The notes under the pieces are model-generated. The model was given only the letters and a program-made list of their open reading frames with translations. It did no database searches and was not told where the DNA came from. DNA of 48,210 bases, from NCBI GenBank assembly GCA_000415505.1, contig KE354000.1, forward strand, positions 1 to 48,210, read 5' to 3'. Of the stretch, positions 28,526 through 35,213 are shown piece by piece; the first letter of the stretch is position 1, and each line of letters starts with the position of its first letter. The DNA comes from Streptomyces afghaniensis 772 (GTDB lineage: Bacteria > Actinomycetota > Actinomycetes > Streptomycetales > Streptomycetaceae). A program made the translations under genes and the position numbers.

Positions 28526-30841
28526 ATGCAACTCGCCGCGATCATCGTGTCGCTGGTCTTGACCGTGGTCGGCGTCGCGCTGCTCGCACGCGCGATCGGC
28601 CAGTTCGTCCGGTACTTCAAGCTGGGCCAGCCCGTGCCCGCCGGTACCCGGACCGACAACCCCTACCAGCGCAGCGTGACGCTGGTGAAGGAGTTCCTCG
28701 GCCACACGCGCATGAACCGGTGGGGCATCGTCGGTGTCGCCCACTGGTTCGTGGCGATCGGCTTCCTGACGCTGCCGCCGACGATCATCACCGCGTACGG
28801 CCAGCTGTTCCAGGCCGACTGGACGCTGCCGGTGCTCGGCGGCTTCCTCCCGTACGAGCTCTACATCGAGTTCATCGCCGCGATGACCACCCTCGGCATC
28901 GCGACCCTCATGGTCATCCGCCTGCTGAACCTGCCGTCGCGCCCGGGCCGCAAGTCCCGCTTCGCCGGCTCGAAGATGGGCCAGGCGTACTTCGTCGAGT
29001 ACGTCATCCTCACGATCGGCCTGGCGATCTACGTACTGCGGGGCCTGGAGGGCGCACTGCACCACGTGGAGGGCTATGAGGCGGCGTACTTCGCCTCGTA
29101 CCCGCTGGTCCTGGCCTTCAAGGGCCTGAGCGTGGCGGCGCTGCAGAACCTGGTCTACTTCTTCGCGATGATCAAGCTGGGCACGACCATGATCTGGATG
29201 ATCACGGTCAGCCTGAACACCAACATGGGTGTCGCCTGGCACCGCTTCCTGGCGTTCCCGAACATCTGGTTCAAGCGCGAGGCGACGGGCGGGACGGCAC
29301 TGGGCGCGCTCCAGCCCATGACCTCCGGCGGCGAGCCGATCGACTTCACCGACCCGGGTGAGGACGACGTCTTCGGCGTCTCCCAGGTCGAGCAGTTCTC
29401 CTGGAAGGGTCTGCTCGACTTCTCCACGTGCACCGAGTGCGGCCGCTGCCAGTCGCAGTGCCCGGCGTGGAACACGGGCAAGCCCCTCTCCCCCAAGCTG
29501 CTGATCATGTCGCTGCGCGACCACGCGCACGCCAAGGCGCCGTACCTGCTGGCCGGCGGCGGCAAGACGATGGAGGGCGAGGAGAAGGCGTCCGAGGAGC
29601 AGCTGAAGGACGTGCCCGCGGCGGCTCTCGCCGAGGCCGAGCGCCCGCTGATCGGCACGGCCGAGGACAACGGCGTCATCGACCCGGACGTCCTGTGGTC
29701 CTGCACCACCTGCGGTGCCTGTGTCGAGCAGTGCCCGGTGGACATCGAGCACGTCGACCACATCGTCGACATGCGCCGCTACCAGGTGATGATCGAGTCC
29801 GCGTTCCCGTCCGAGGCGGGCACGATGCTCAAGAACCTGGAGAAGAAGGGCAACCCCTGGGGCCTGGCGAAGAAGCAGCGCCTGGAGTGGCTCAAGGAGG
29901 TCGACTTCGAGGTCCCGGTCGTCGGCAAGGACATCGAGGACCTGTCCGAGGTCGAGTACCTGTACTGGGTCGGCTGCGCCGGCGCCCTGGAGGACCGCGC
30001 GAAGAAGACCACGAAGGCCTTCGCGGAGCTCCTGCACATCGCGGGCGTCAAGTTCGCCATCATGGGCGGCGACGAGAAGTGCACCGGCGACTCCGCCCGC
30101 CGCCTGGGTAACGAGCCCCTGTTCCAGGAGCTCGGCATGGAGAACGTCATGGCGCTGAACATGGCGTTCGGCGAGGAGATGGACGACGAGGGCAAGGTGA
30201 CGCCCGAGTCCGCGAAGCCCAAGTCGGCGAAGAAGATCGTCGCGACCTGCCCGCACTGCCTCAACACGCTCGGCAACGAGTACCCGCAGCTCGGCGGCGA
30301 CTACGAGGTCATCCACCACACGCAGCTGCTCCAGCACCTGGTGGACGAGGGCAAGCTCATTCCGGTGACCCCGGTCGAGGGCATCATCACGTACCACGAC
30401 CCCTGCTACCTGGGCCGCCACAACAAGATCTACACGCCCCCGCGCGAGATCATCGCCAGCGTCCCCGGCATCCGCAACGAGGAGATGCACCGCCACAAGG
30501 AGCGGGGCTTCTGCTGTGGCGCGGGCGGTGCGCGGATGTGGATGGAAGAGCGCATCGGCAAGCGCATCAACAACGAGCGGGTGGACGAGGCGCTGTCCCT
30601 GAACCCCGACATCGTGTCGACGGCGTGCCCCTTCTGCCTCGTCATGCTGACCGACTCGGTCAACGGCAAGAAGAACGACGGCAAGGCGAAGGAGTCCATC
30701 ACGGTCGTGGACGTCGCCCAGCTCCTGCTGGACTCGGTGAAGACGCCGGTCCCCGCGGAGGGCGGGGACGACGACGGCGGCGAGCCGCCGGCGGGGACGT
30801 CGGACTCGGAGAACGCGCCGGAGCCGGAGCCGGTGAAGTAG
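28526..30841 (+). CDS. membrane-bound heterodisulfide reductase-like Fe-S oxidoreductase
   Basis: A 771-residue protein that joins a cytochrome-b-like membrane anchor to an HdrD-like electron-transfer unit, as in mycobacterial Rv0338c-type proteins. Residues 1-265 hold about six TM helices with several His. Two 4Fe-4S motifs follow: CTECGRCQSQCP at about 302 and CTTCGACVEQCP at about 393. The C-terminal half has two Cys-rich CCG domains (WVGCAGALEDRAKK with ATCPHCLNT; HDPCYLGRHN with FCCGAGGARMW and ACPFCLVML). These bind a special 4Fe-4S cluster in HdrB/D. A long acidic tail ends in EPEPVK. It probably passes electrons between quinone and a cytoplasmic donor such as an electron-transfer flavoprotein; the partner is not encoded here. 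ATG 28526 has GAGGAG five bases upstream. Confidence 0.88.
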   Translation: MQLAAIIVSLVLTVVGVALLARAIGQFVRYFKLGQPVPAGTRTDNPYQRSVTLVKEFLGHTRMNRWGIVGVAHWFVAIGFLTLPPTIITAYGQLFQADWTLPVLGGFLPYELYIEFIAAMTTLGIATLMVIRLLNLPSRPGRKSRFAGSKMGQAYFVEYVILTIGLAIYVLRGLEGALHHVEGYEAAYFASYPLVLAFKGLSVAALQNLVYFFAMIKLGTTMIWMITVSLNTNMGVAWHRFLAFPNIWFKREATGGTALGALQPMTSGGEPIDFTDPGEDDVFGVSQVEQFSWKGLLDFSTCTECGRCQSQCPAWNTGKPLSPKLLIMSLRDHAHAKAPYLLAGGGKTMEGEEKASEEQLKDVPAAALAEAERPLIGTAEDNGVIDPDVLWSCTTCGACVEQCPVDIEHVDHIVDMRRYQVMIESAFPSEAGTMLKNLEKKGNPWGLAKKQRLEWLKEVDFEVPVVGKDIEDLSEVEYLYWVGCAGALEDRAKKTTKAFAELLHIAGVKFAIMGGDEKCTGDSARRLGNEPLFQELGMENVMALNMAFGEEMDDEGKVTPESAKPKSAKKIVATCPHCLNTLGNEYPQLGGDYEVIHHTQLLQHLVDEGKLIPVTPVEGIITYHDPCYLGRHNKIYTPPREIIASVPGIRNEEMHRHKERGFCCGAGGARMWMEERIGKRINNERVDEALSLNPDIVSTACPFCLVMLTDSVNGKKNDGKAKESITVVDVAQLLLDSVKTPVPAEGGDDDGGEPPAGTSDSENAPEPEPVK

Positions 30842-30862
30842 ACGGTCACCGCGGGTTGTTCT

Positions 30863-30900
30863 CGACGCCCCCTGTCCGAGTTGTCGGGCGGGGGGCGTCG
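30863..30900 (+). terminator. terminator after the Fe-S oxidoreductase
   Basis: CGACGCCCCC (30863-30872) pairs with GGGGGCGTCG (30891-30900), an exact 10-bp stem with an 18-base loop, starting 22 bases after the stop. Confidence 0.75.
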
Positions 30901-30950
30901 GTGCTTCCTACCGTTCACAGGCCCGTAGGACTCACGCTGTTGTACCTGTG

Positions 30951-31109
30951 TCAGGCGCATTCACAGTGTGGCTGGAGCAGGATGCCGAAGGCGAAGGGCA
31001 AGGGCAGGTCGCGGGTCTGGCGGCAGTCGGCGTGCAGGTCGTGGTAGCTGGGGCGGGTGGCGAGGGTGCACTCGGGGGACAAGGGCGCTTCTGACGCCGC
31101 GGCACTCAT
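30951..31109 (-). CDS. small Cys-containing hypothetical protein (52 residues)
   Basis: A 52-residue open frame starting at ATG 31109, which overlaps the stop of the upstream gene remnant (ATGA). Visible in it are SYHDLHADCRQTRDLPLPFA and the C-terminal ILLQPHCECA. The pattern H-x2-C...LP...LL..-C-x-C is typical of short streptomycete proteins that sit behind the kind of gene at 31106-31371 in small accessory operons. Four Cys and three His could bind a metal ion. Because the two upstream genes are damaged, this one may no longer be expressed normally. I know no function. Confidence 0.55.
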   Translation of the reverse strand: MSAAASEAPLSPECTLATRPSYHDLHADCRQTRDLPLPFAFGILLQPHCECA

Positions 31110-31371
31110 CGGCAGGACCGCTCCTTATTGCCGCATGGCCTCGCCCGCCGGCTCTCGGCGATGCGAAGTGAGTCACGAAGGGCTTCGGTCAGGCGCTCGG
31201 CCAGGCTAACTGGACCTCTTCTGCGATGTCGGCCAGGCGAGACACACGTCCACCGTCGCCGTCCGTGATCAGGAAGCACGGCTTGGCCTCCGGGCCCGTC
31301 CATGGCAAGAGACGGAGCCTGCGGCGTGGATGGGCGCTCTCGGGTTCTGCCGCATCGTCCTCTGTTGTCAT
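31106..31371 (-). pseudogene. accessory hypothetical gene with internal deletion
   Basis: The start (ATG 31371, MTTEDDAAEPESAHPRRRLR, then LLPWTGPEAKPCFLITDGDG and GRVSRLADIAEEVQL) and the end (AERLTEALRDSLRIAESRR, then ARPCGNKERSCR) both match one streptomycete hypothetical family of about 110-130 residues, but they lie in different frames and join abruptly near 31200. About 30 middle residues are missing. The N-terminal frame runs into a stop at 31189; the C-terminal frame has no start of its own. So this is an internal deletion that also shifts the frame, not a one-base error. It is followed by the 52-residue gene with an ATGA overlap. Confidence 0.6.
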
Positions 31372-31420
31372 AGGGCCCCCACCACCCTGTGGAGCCAGTA
31401 AGGCCTGCTGCTGGCGACCG

Positions 31421-31606
31421 CGTAGCGAGCCAAGCCGGTTCATGACGCCGTTGCCACTGCTCCTGAGCGACGAGGTAGGGACGCACGGCCACCGTGGAGG
31501 AGCCGTCGATACGCGTGTCCAAGCCGTACGGGCTGCGATGAGCGGGCAGAGGAGCGGGGGCAGGGGACGCCGGAACGGCATACGAAGGCAGCGAACGGGT
31601 GGGCAT
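31421..31606 (-). pseudogene. 5' part of a second accessory hypothetical gene
   Basis: From ATG 31606 the frame reads MPTRSLPSYAVPASPAPAPL, then HRSPYGLDTRIDGSSTVAVR and PYLVAQEQWQRRHEPAWLAT. The block LDT.IDGS....VRPYL.A.E..QRR is the hallmark of a short streptomycete protein normally encoded just upstream of the family seen at 31106-31371. After about residue 62 the family sequence is lost, and the frame runs on through the next gene. I read it as truncated. The approximate end given here marks where similarity stops. Confidence 0.5.
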
Positions 31607-31715
31607 CCGGTCGACGCCCCGCCATCCGCCTCCTGGCGGCCGACATGGCCGCCCGTGACCACCGACGTACGCTGCCGGAACTGCACCGCTTCAGCCACCG
31701 ACTGGGAGTCCCCGC

Positions 31716-32270
31716 GTGACCGAGTCCACCGTGCAGGGAAAAAAGGCCTTCCTGTACGTCGTCGTGTGCGCGGCCGGAGTCGCCGGCGGTGTCGGCGAAC
31801 TGATTACGCAGGCACAGGAACGGCACCGAGACGTGGGCGTCATCGCTACTCCTCATGGCCTCGGCTTCCTGGACACCGAGGCGATCGAAACCCAGACCGG
31901 CTACCCGATCCGCTCCGCCTGGCGCACACCCGGCGAAACCCGCCCGCTGCCACCCGCCGACGCCATCGCGGTCGCCCCGGCGACCTTCAACACGATCAAC
32001 AAGTGGGCGGCGGGCATCTCGGACACTCTCGCCCTGGGAATCCTGTGCGAGGCATACGGCATGGGCATCCCCACAGCCGCACTCCCCTACCTGAACAGGG
32101 CCCAGGCTGCGCACCCCGCCTACCACCGGAGCCTGGAACGACTGCGAGAGATGGGCGTCCTGATCGGCTCCTACGAGCCCGCCCCAAGGCCGGCGGAGGC
32201 GCAGATCGATTCCGTTGGAGGGAGGCAATCGACCTATTGGAGCCAAGGCCTACTGACCGTTTCAGAATGA
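31716..32270 (+). CDS. flavoprotein (PPC-decarboxylase-like fold), C terminus frameshifted into an IS end
   Basis: A 184-residue reading of a protein of the Flavoprotein family (homo-oligomeric FMN-binding Cys decarboxylase fold). It shows AFLYVVVCAAGVAGGVGELI (phosphate-binding start), DVGVIATPHGLGFLDTEAIE, ADAIAVAPATFNTINKWAAG (the P-A-T-x-N-T-x-N-K signature) and the helix after it. The start is GTG 31716 with GGGAG seven bases upstream. The last about 25 residues are odd: from about 32185, one frame back, the sequence reads ADRFRWREAIDLLE, the expected family ending, so one base seems missing in the CCCC run near 32183. As written, the frame ends LTVSE inside the IS left end (32252-32265). 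The substrate is unknown. Confidence 0.72.
   Translation: MTESTVQGKKAFLYVVVCAAGVAGGVGELITQAQERHRDVGVIATPHGLGFLDTEAIETQTGYPIRSAWRTPGETRPLPPADAIAVAPATFNTINKWAAGISDTLALGILCEAYGMGIPTAALPYLNRAQAAHPAYHRSLERLREMGVLIGSYEPAPRPAEAQIDSVGGRQSTYWSQGLLTVSE
32252..32265 (+). repeat. IS left inverted repeat
   Basis: ACTGACCGTTTCAG; differs by one base from the complement of the right ends at 32767 and 33394. It supplies the final codons and stop of the flavoprotein frame as written. Confidence 0.65.
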
Positions 32271-32327
32271 GTTGAGCTGTGCGTCTTGTGTTCGACGATC
32301 TTGGTCGGCAGGGTGTCCGGGGTTCGT

Positions 32328-32769
32328 GTTGATCTTGTTCCTGACGACCTGTGGGAGCGGGGAGCTCGGCTGTTGCCCCCTGCTCCCGAGCGCTGGACTT
32401 GGACGACTGTGCCGTGGACGGCTCGCGCATCCGGGCCCTCAAAGGGGGGACCTCGTCGGTCCTTCACCGGTCGACCGGGCCTGACCCGGCTCCAAGCACC
32501 ACCTGATCGTCGATCGGCACGGGACCCCGCTCGCCGTCACACTCACCGGCGGCAACCGGCACGACGTCACCCTGCTTCTGCCCCTGCTGAAGGCGGTTCC
32601 CCCGATTCAGGGCCTGCGGGGACGCCCTCGACGCAAGCCCCGGCGACTGTAAGCCGACCGGGGCTATGACTTCGACAAGCACCGCCGCCTCCTGTGGAAA
32701 CGCGGCATCAAACCGCTCGAACTGGCATGCAGCCTCATATGCCTCCGCCGCCTGCGGACCTCGCTGTGA
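32328..32769 (+). pseudogene. IS5-family transposase remnant
   Basis: Fragments of a DDE transposase of the streptomycete IS5/IS1647 type follow in order. The start is VDLVPDDLWERGARLLPPAPER. It then jumps to LDDCAVDGSRIRALKGG (first catalytic Asp), with a frame change in the G run near 32440. PSPVDRA, a stop, PGSKHHLIVDRHGTPLAVTL and TGGNRHDVTLLLPLL follow (second Asp region). After another stop come ADRGYDFDKHRRLLWKRGIK and, after a second jump, LACSLICLRRLRTSL, the natural C terminus. At least two in-frame stops, a frameshift and two internal deletions leave about half of the usual about 270 codons. It cannot be active; movement would need an enzyme from elsewhere. Confidence 0.85.
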
Positions 32770-32779
32770 AACGATCAGT
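32767..32779 (+). repeat. inner copy of the IS right end
   Basis: TGAAACGATCAGT, identical over 13 bases to 33395-33407 and in the same orientation. It starts at the transposase stop and ends on the last base of the acetyltransferase stop codon. Confidence 0.65.
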
Positions 32780-33306
32780 CAGTCGCCGAGGACCCGCTCC
32801 CACAGCAGCGCGTCCCGCCAGTTCTCGTCGAGGAAGATCGAGGAGTGCGCGACACCGTACGGGCTGAAGCCGTTGCGGCGCAGCACTCGCTGCGACGGCA
32901 GATTCTCCAGGTTGGTGGACGCCTCGGCGCGGTGCAACCCGAGTTCGTCCGTCATCACCCGGAGTACGAGCCCGACGCCACGCCCGGCGTGCCCTTGATT
33001 CTGGGCGACGCTGGCGATCCAGTATCCGACGGAGCCGCGGCGCAGGTGCGGCTGCGGCAGGATGCCTCCGACGGTGACCTGCCCGATCACCTGGTTGTCG
33101 GCGAGTACCACGCCTGGCCAGACCGTGCCGGCCCGGTATCGGGCCAGCAGCCCCTCGATCCGCTCCGCCTGGCCCTCCGGGGTGAAGAAGTCGGCCGGCT
33201 GGTCTGGTTCCCACGGCCGGAAAGCCTCGAAGTCCCGCACCCGGTGCGCGGCGATCGGGGCGGCATCGGTGGGCTCTATCAGGCGGATCCTGGTGCTGTT
33301 GTGCAT
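32779..33306 (-). CDS. GNAT-family N-acetyltransferase (RimJ/RimL type)
   Basis: A 175-residue acetyl-CoA-dependent acetyltransferase. It has the family start IRLIEPTDAAPIAAHRVRDF, the strand-beta4 block GVVLADNQVIGQVTVGGI, the RRGSVGYWIASVAQNQGHAG motif (acetyl-CoA pyrophosphate loop, here QNQGHAGRG), helix VLRVMTDELGLHRAEAST and NLENLPSQRVLRRNGFSPYG. This is the RimJ/RimL-like branch, which acts on N-terminal amino groups, antibiotics or small amines; the substrate is unknown. Its stop codon touches the inner IS right end, and its upstream region ends at the outer IS right end, so it rides on the IS-derived block. The reading frame is intact, suggesting it is kept. Confidence 0.85.
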   Translation of the reverse strand: MHNSTRIRLIEPTDAAPIAAHRVRDFEAFRPWEPDQPADFFTPEGQAERIEGLLARYRAGTVWPGVVLADNQVIGQVTVGGILPQPHLRRGSVGYWIASVAQNQGHAGRGVGLVLRVMTDELGLHRAEASTNLENLPSQRVLRRNGFSPYGVAHSSIFLDENWRDALLWERVLGD

Positions 33307-33393
33307 GGGCCGATCCTCGTCGCGGTGCGTCGGATGAGACCGGCCAGCCTATGCAAGCCGAAGGAGCCGGCACCTCTGGCCAACCGGTTCCTT

Positions 33394-33407
33394 CTGAAAC
33401 GATCAGT
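33394..33407 (+). repeat. outer copy of the IS right end
   Basis: CTGAAACGATCAGT; direct repeat of 32767-32779 and inverted relative to 32252-32265. It lies 88 bases upstream of the acetyltransferase start. Confidence 0.65.
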
Positions 33408-33475
33408 TACTCAGGGGCTTTGATGGATGGAGACTCGCGTCGGAGCAGGGCACAGCAGGCGACTCGGGCGAGGTC

Positions 33476-34474
33476 TCAGCGGTCTTGGCCACTTTCACCG
33501 TGGTGCCCCACTGTGCGCCCTGTGGTTGCTGGTGCGGGTGCCGGTGCGGGCGATGAGGCCACCGGCGATGCGAGGCGCCGAGGCTGATGACGTCGGGCGA
33601 GCCACAGCACGAGCGCGGCGTAGAGCAGGGTCGTTGCCACGTCCGCGAGGGCGAGTTGCCAGGGTGAGTCGGCGGCGGTCTCGTCGGACGACAGCCCGTC
33701 GACGACCGCGGCGGCGACGCCGAAGCCCAGCAGGTTGTTCAGGACGTGCAGGGCGACGGCCGCCTCCAGACCCCCGGTACGGATGGTCAGCCACCCGGCG
33801 ACCACACCGAAGACCAGCAGGCCGAGGAAGCCCCACGTGGTGCCCCAGCCGTGGGCGGCGGCGAACAGCGGGGCCTGCGGGAGCACCGCGAACCACGGAG
33901 AACGGACGAAAGCGCCGACCGCCTGCGTCAGCCAGCCCCGGAAGACGTACTCCTCGGCCGCGGCCTGCACCGGGACGAGGACGGCCAGCACGGCCAGGGA
34001 GGTGAGGAACGACCGCCAGCCCACCCATGCGCCGAACTCCCCCGAGTCGCTCCCGCTGTCGGGCAGGAGGGCGGCGGTGACCGCCAGCACGGCCACGGGG
34101 AGCACCGCGGCGAGCAGACACCGGGCCAGCCAGCGCCACCGCAACCGTCCGTCGACCGACGACAGGGTGCCCGGCGGTCGCCGCCCCGGCCACCACACGG
34201 CAAGCAGAATCAGGGGCAGGGCGATCGCGATGGACGTCAGGTCCAGGGCCGTGTTGGCAAGCGGCCCGAAGTCATGGCCTCCGTCGGGCAGTTCACGGAG
34301 CCCGGCCGCTGCCCCGACGCCGTAGGAGAGGGCGAACAGCACGAGGCTGAGTACAAGGTAGGCACCGAGAAACAGCAGAGTGCCGAGCAGGGGCCGCCAC
34401 CAGCGGTGACGGCCCGTGCAGTGGCCCATGCGGTGGTAGGCGAGGCCGGTGGGGTGCGGTAACGGCGCTGTCAT
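33476..34474 (-). CDS. CPBP-family intramembrane metalloprotease
   Basis: A 332-residue integral membrane protein of the CAAX-protease/bacteriocin-processing (CPBP, Abi) family. About eight TM helices are visible. The catalytic motifs are AAEEYVFRGWL (motif 1, EExxxR, about residue 190), FAAAHGWG (motif 2, His) and VALHVLNN (motif 3, HxxxN). The C terminus is a Pro/Ala-rich low-complexity tail. I chose ATG 34474 (MTAPLPHPTGLAYHRMGH); the longer frame overlaps the divergent gene. Roles in the family include protein processing, self-immunity to peptides and regulation; no peptide gene is adjacent. The start abuts that of the broken plus-strand gene, so both share a promoter area. Confidence 0.85.
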   Translation of the reverse strand: MTAPLPHPTGLAYHRMGHCTGRHRWWRPLLGTLLFLGAYLVLSLVLFALSYGVGAAAGLRELPDGGHDFGPLANTALDLTSIAIALPLILLAVWWPGRRPPGTLSSVDGRLRWRWLARCLLAAVLPVAVLAVTAALLPDSGSDSGEFGAWVGWRSFLTSLAVLAVLVPVQAAAEEYVFRGWLTQAVGAFVRSPWFAVLPQAPLFAAAHGWGTTWGFLGLLVFGVVAGWLTIRTGGLEAAVALHVLNNLLGFGVAAAVVDGLSSDETAADSPWQLALADVATTLLYAALVLWLARRHQPRRLASPVASSPAPAPAPATTGRTVGHHGESGQDR

Positions 34475-34484
34475 GATCCCTACT

Positions 34485-34896
34485 ATGCAGTGGATCACCT
34501 TGATCAGCACCGTAGTTGGGGCCGTGATCGCCACCGGGTCCGCCATGCTGCTCGAAGCGCGCCGGTGGCGACGGGAGAGTTCGGACCGTGAGACACAGAT
34601 GCGGCGCGGCGCAACGCACGACCGCCCGTGAGGCGTTCGGCCCCTGCATCGGGATGCGGTACCAGATGACCATCACCGCGCCGTCCCCAGTCGTGGACAG
34701 CTCCGAGGACGCCTTCCGCCGGCTGCGGGCCCTCCGCGACCGCGTCATGGAGGGGGTGCTGGCCGATGATCCGGCGTACCTGGAGGGACGCCGGGACTAC
34801 GACGACGCGCTGGCGAGGCTACGGGTCCAGATGCGGGAGGACCTGCGCGGCAGGGGAGGCGGGGGCGGCAGCGGCGGCAGCGGCGGCAGGGCTTAG
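34485..34896 (+). pseudogene. hypothetical membrane-linked gene with an internal deletion
   Basis: The start, ATG 34485, encodes MQWITLISTVVGAVIATGSA and LLEARRWRRESSDRETQMRR, a TM helix with a basic end, and runs to a stop at 34631. From about 34610, in another frame, REAFGPCIGMRYQMTITAPS, VVDSSEDAFRRLRALRDRVM and DDPAYLEGRRDYDDALARLR continue to 34896 with a Gly-rich end. Both halves belong to one streptomycete family of about 170-190 residues (a TM helix and a helical cytoplasmic domain); about 40-50 middle codons are missing and the frame is changed. Function unknown. Part of the 31-35 kb decay zone. Confidence 0.6.
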
Positions 34897-35166
34897 ACGC
34901 GAGTATCGACTGGAGCGGGCAGGCGCAGCCCCCACTTGTCAGTGCCACCGGCTACGTTTCGTACGCGCGGTCGGCTTCCGAGGTGTCCAGCTCTGTAGAG
35001 CAGCTGCATCCCCGGACCTGTCGGGGGCGGCCCGGTAACCAGCCCGGGACCCAACCGACGACCGGGCTTCGTCGATGGCCAAGAGGAGACCTGCCAGCGC
35101 CGACCGCGCGCCCATCGCTCGTTTCCCACTGGAAGGCGGCGGCAGAGGGCAAGAGGACCATGACGA
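34897..35166. other. non-coding stretch, nothing recognised
   Basis: About 270 bases downstream of the secreted Ig-like gene and of the broken gene. It contains a tRNA-like D-arm string (GCTCTGTAGAGCAGC near 34991) but no full tRNA fold, and no supported reading frame. Confidence 0.4.
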
Positions 35167-35193
35167 AGGCCCCGACCCGACCGGCCGGGGCCT
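35167..35193 (-). terminator. stem-loop after the Ig-like gene
   Basis: AGGCCCCG (35167-35174) pairs with CGGGGCCT (35186-35193), loop of 11, lying 21 bases past the stop at 35214. Confidence 0.6.
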
Positions 35194-35213
35194 CCACCCG
35201 CTGTCGCGATACG

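Larger units (their letters stand above)
32252..33407. mobile_element. IS5-type remnant with a GNAT gene between two IS ends
   Basis: The left end ACTGACCGTTTCAG (32252-32265) is the inverted complement, with one mismatch, of CTGAAACGATCAGT (33394-33407). A second copy of the right end, TGAAACGATCAGT, lies at 32767-32779. Between the left end and the inner right end is a shrunken IS5-family transposase; between the inner and outer right ends is an intact-looking acetyltransferase gene. So the block looks either like an IS with a captured passenger or like two nested insertions, one nearly deleted. I see no convincing target-site duplication. Confidence 0.6.

Noticed and set aside
31226-32275. 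349-codon plus-strand frame across the accessory genes and flavoprotein
   Set aside because: Only its last part (ADRFRWREAIDLLE) is meaningful, as the displaced end of the flavoprotein. The rest is antisense or out-of-frame noise.
32286-32669. 127-codon frame as an intact small protein
   Set aside because: Its first part is the transposase N terminus and the remainder is the transposase read in the wrong frame.
34985-35045. tRNA-like string with GCTCTGTAGAGCAGC followed by a GC-rich stem
   Set aside because: No acceptor stem, T-arm with GGTTC, or anticodon arm can be placed around it, so it does not fold as a tRNA or a convincing attachment site.
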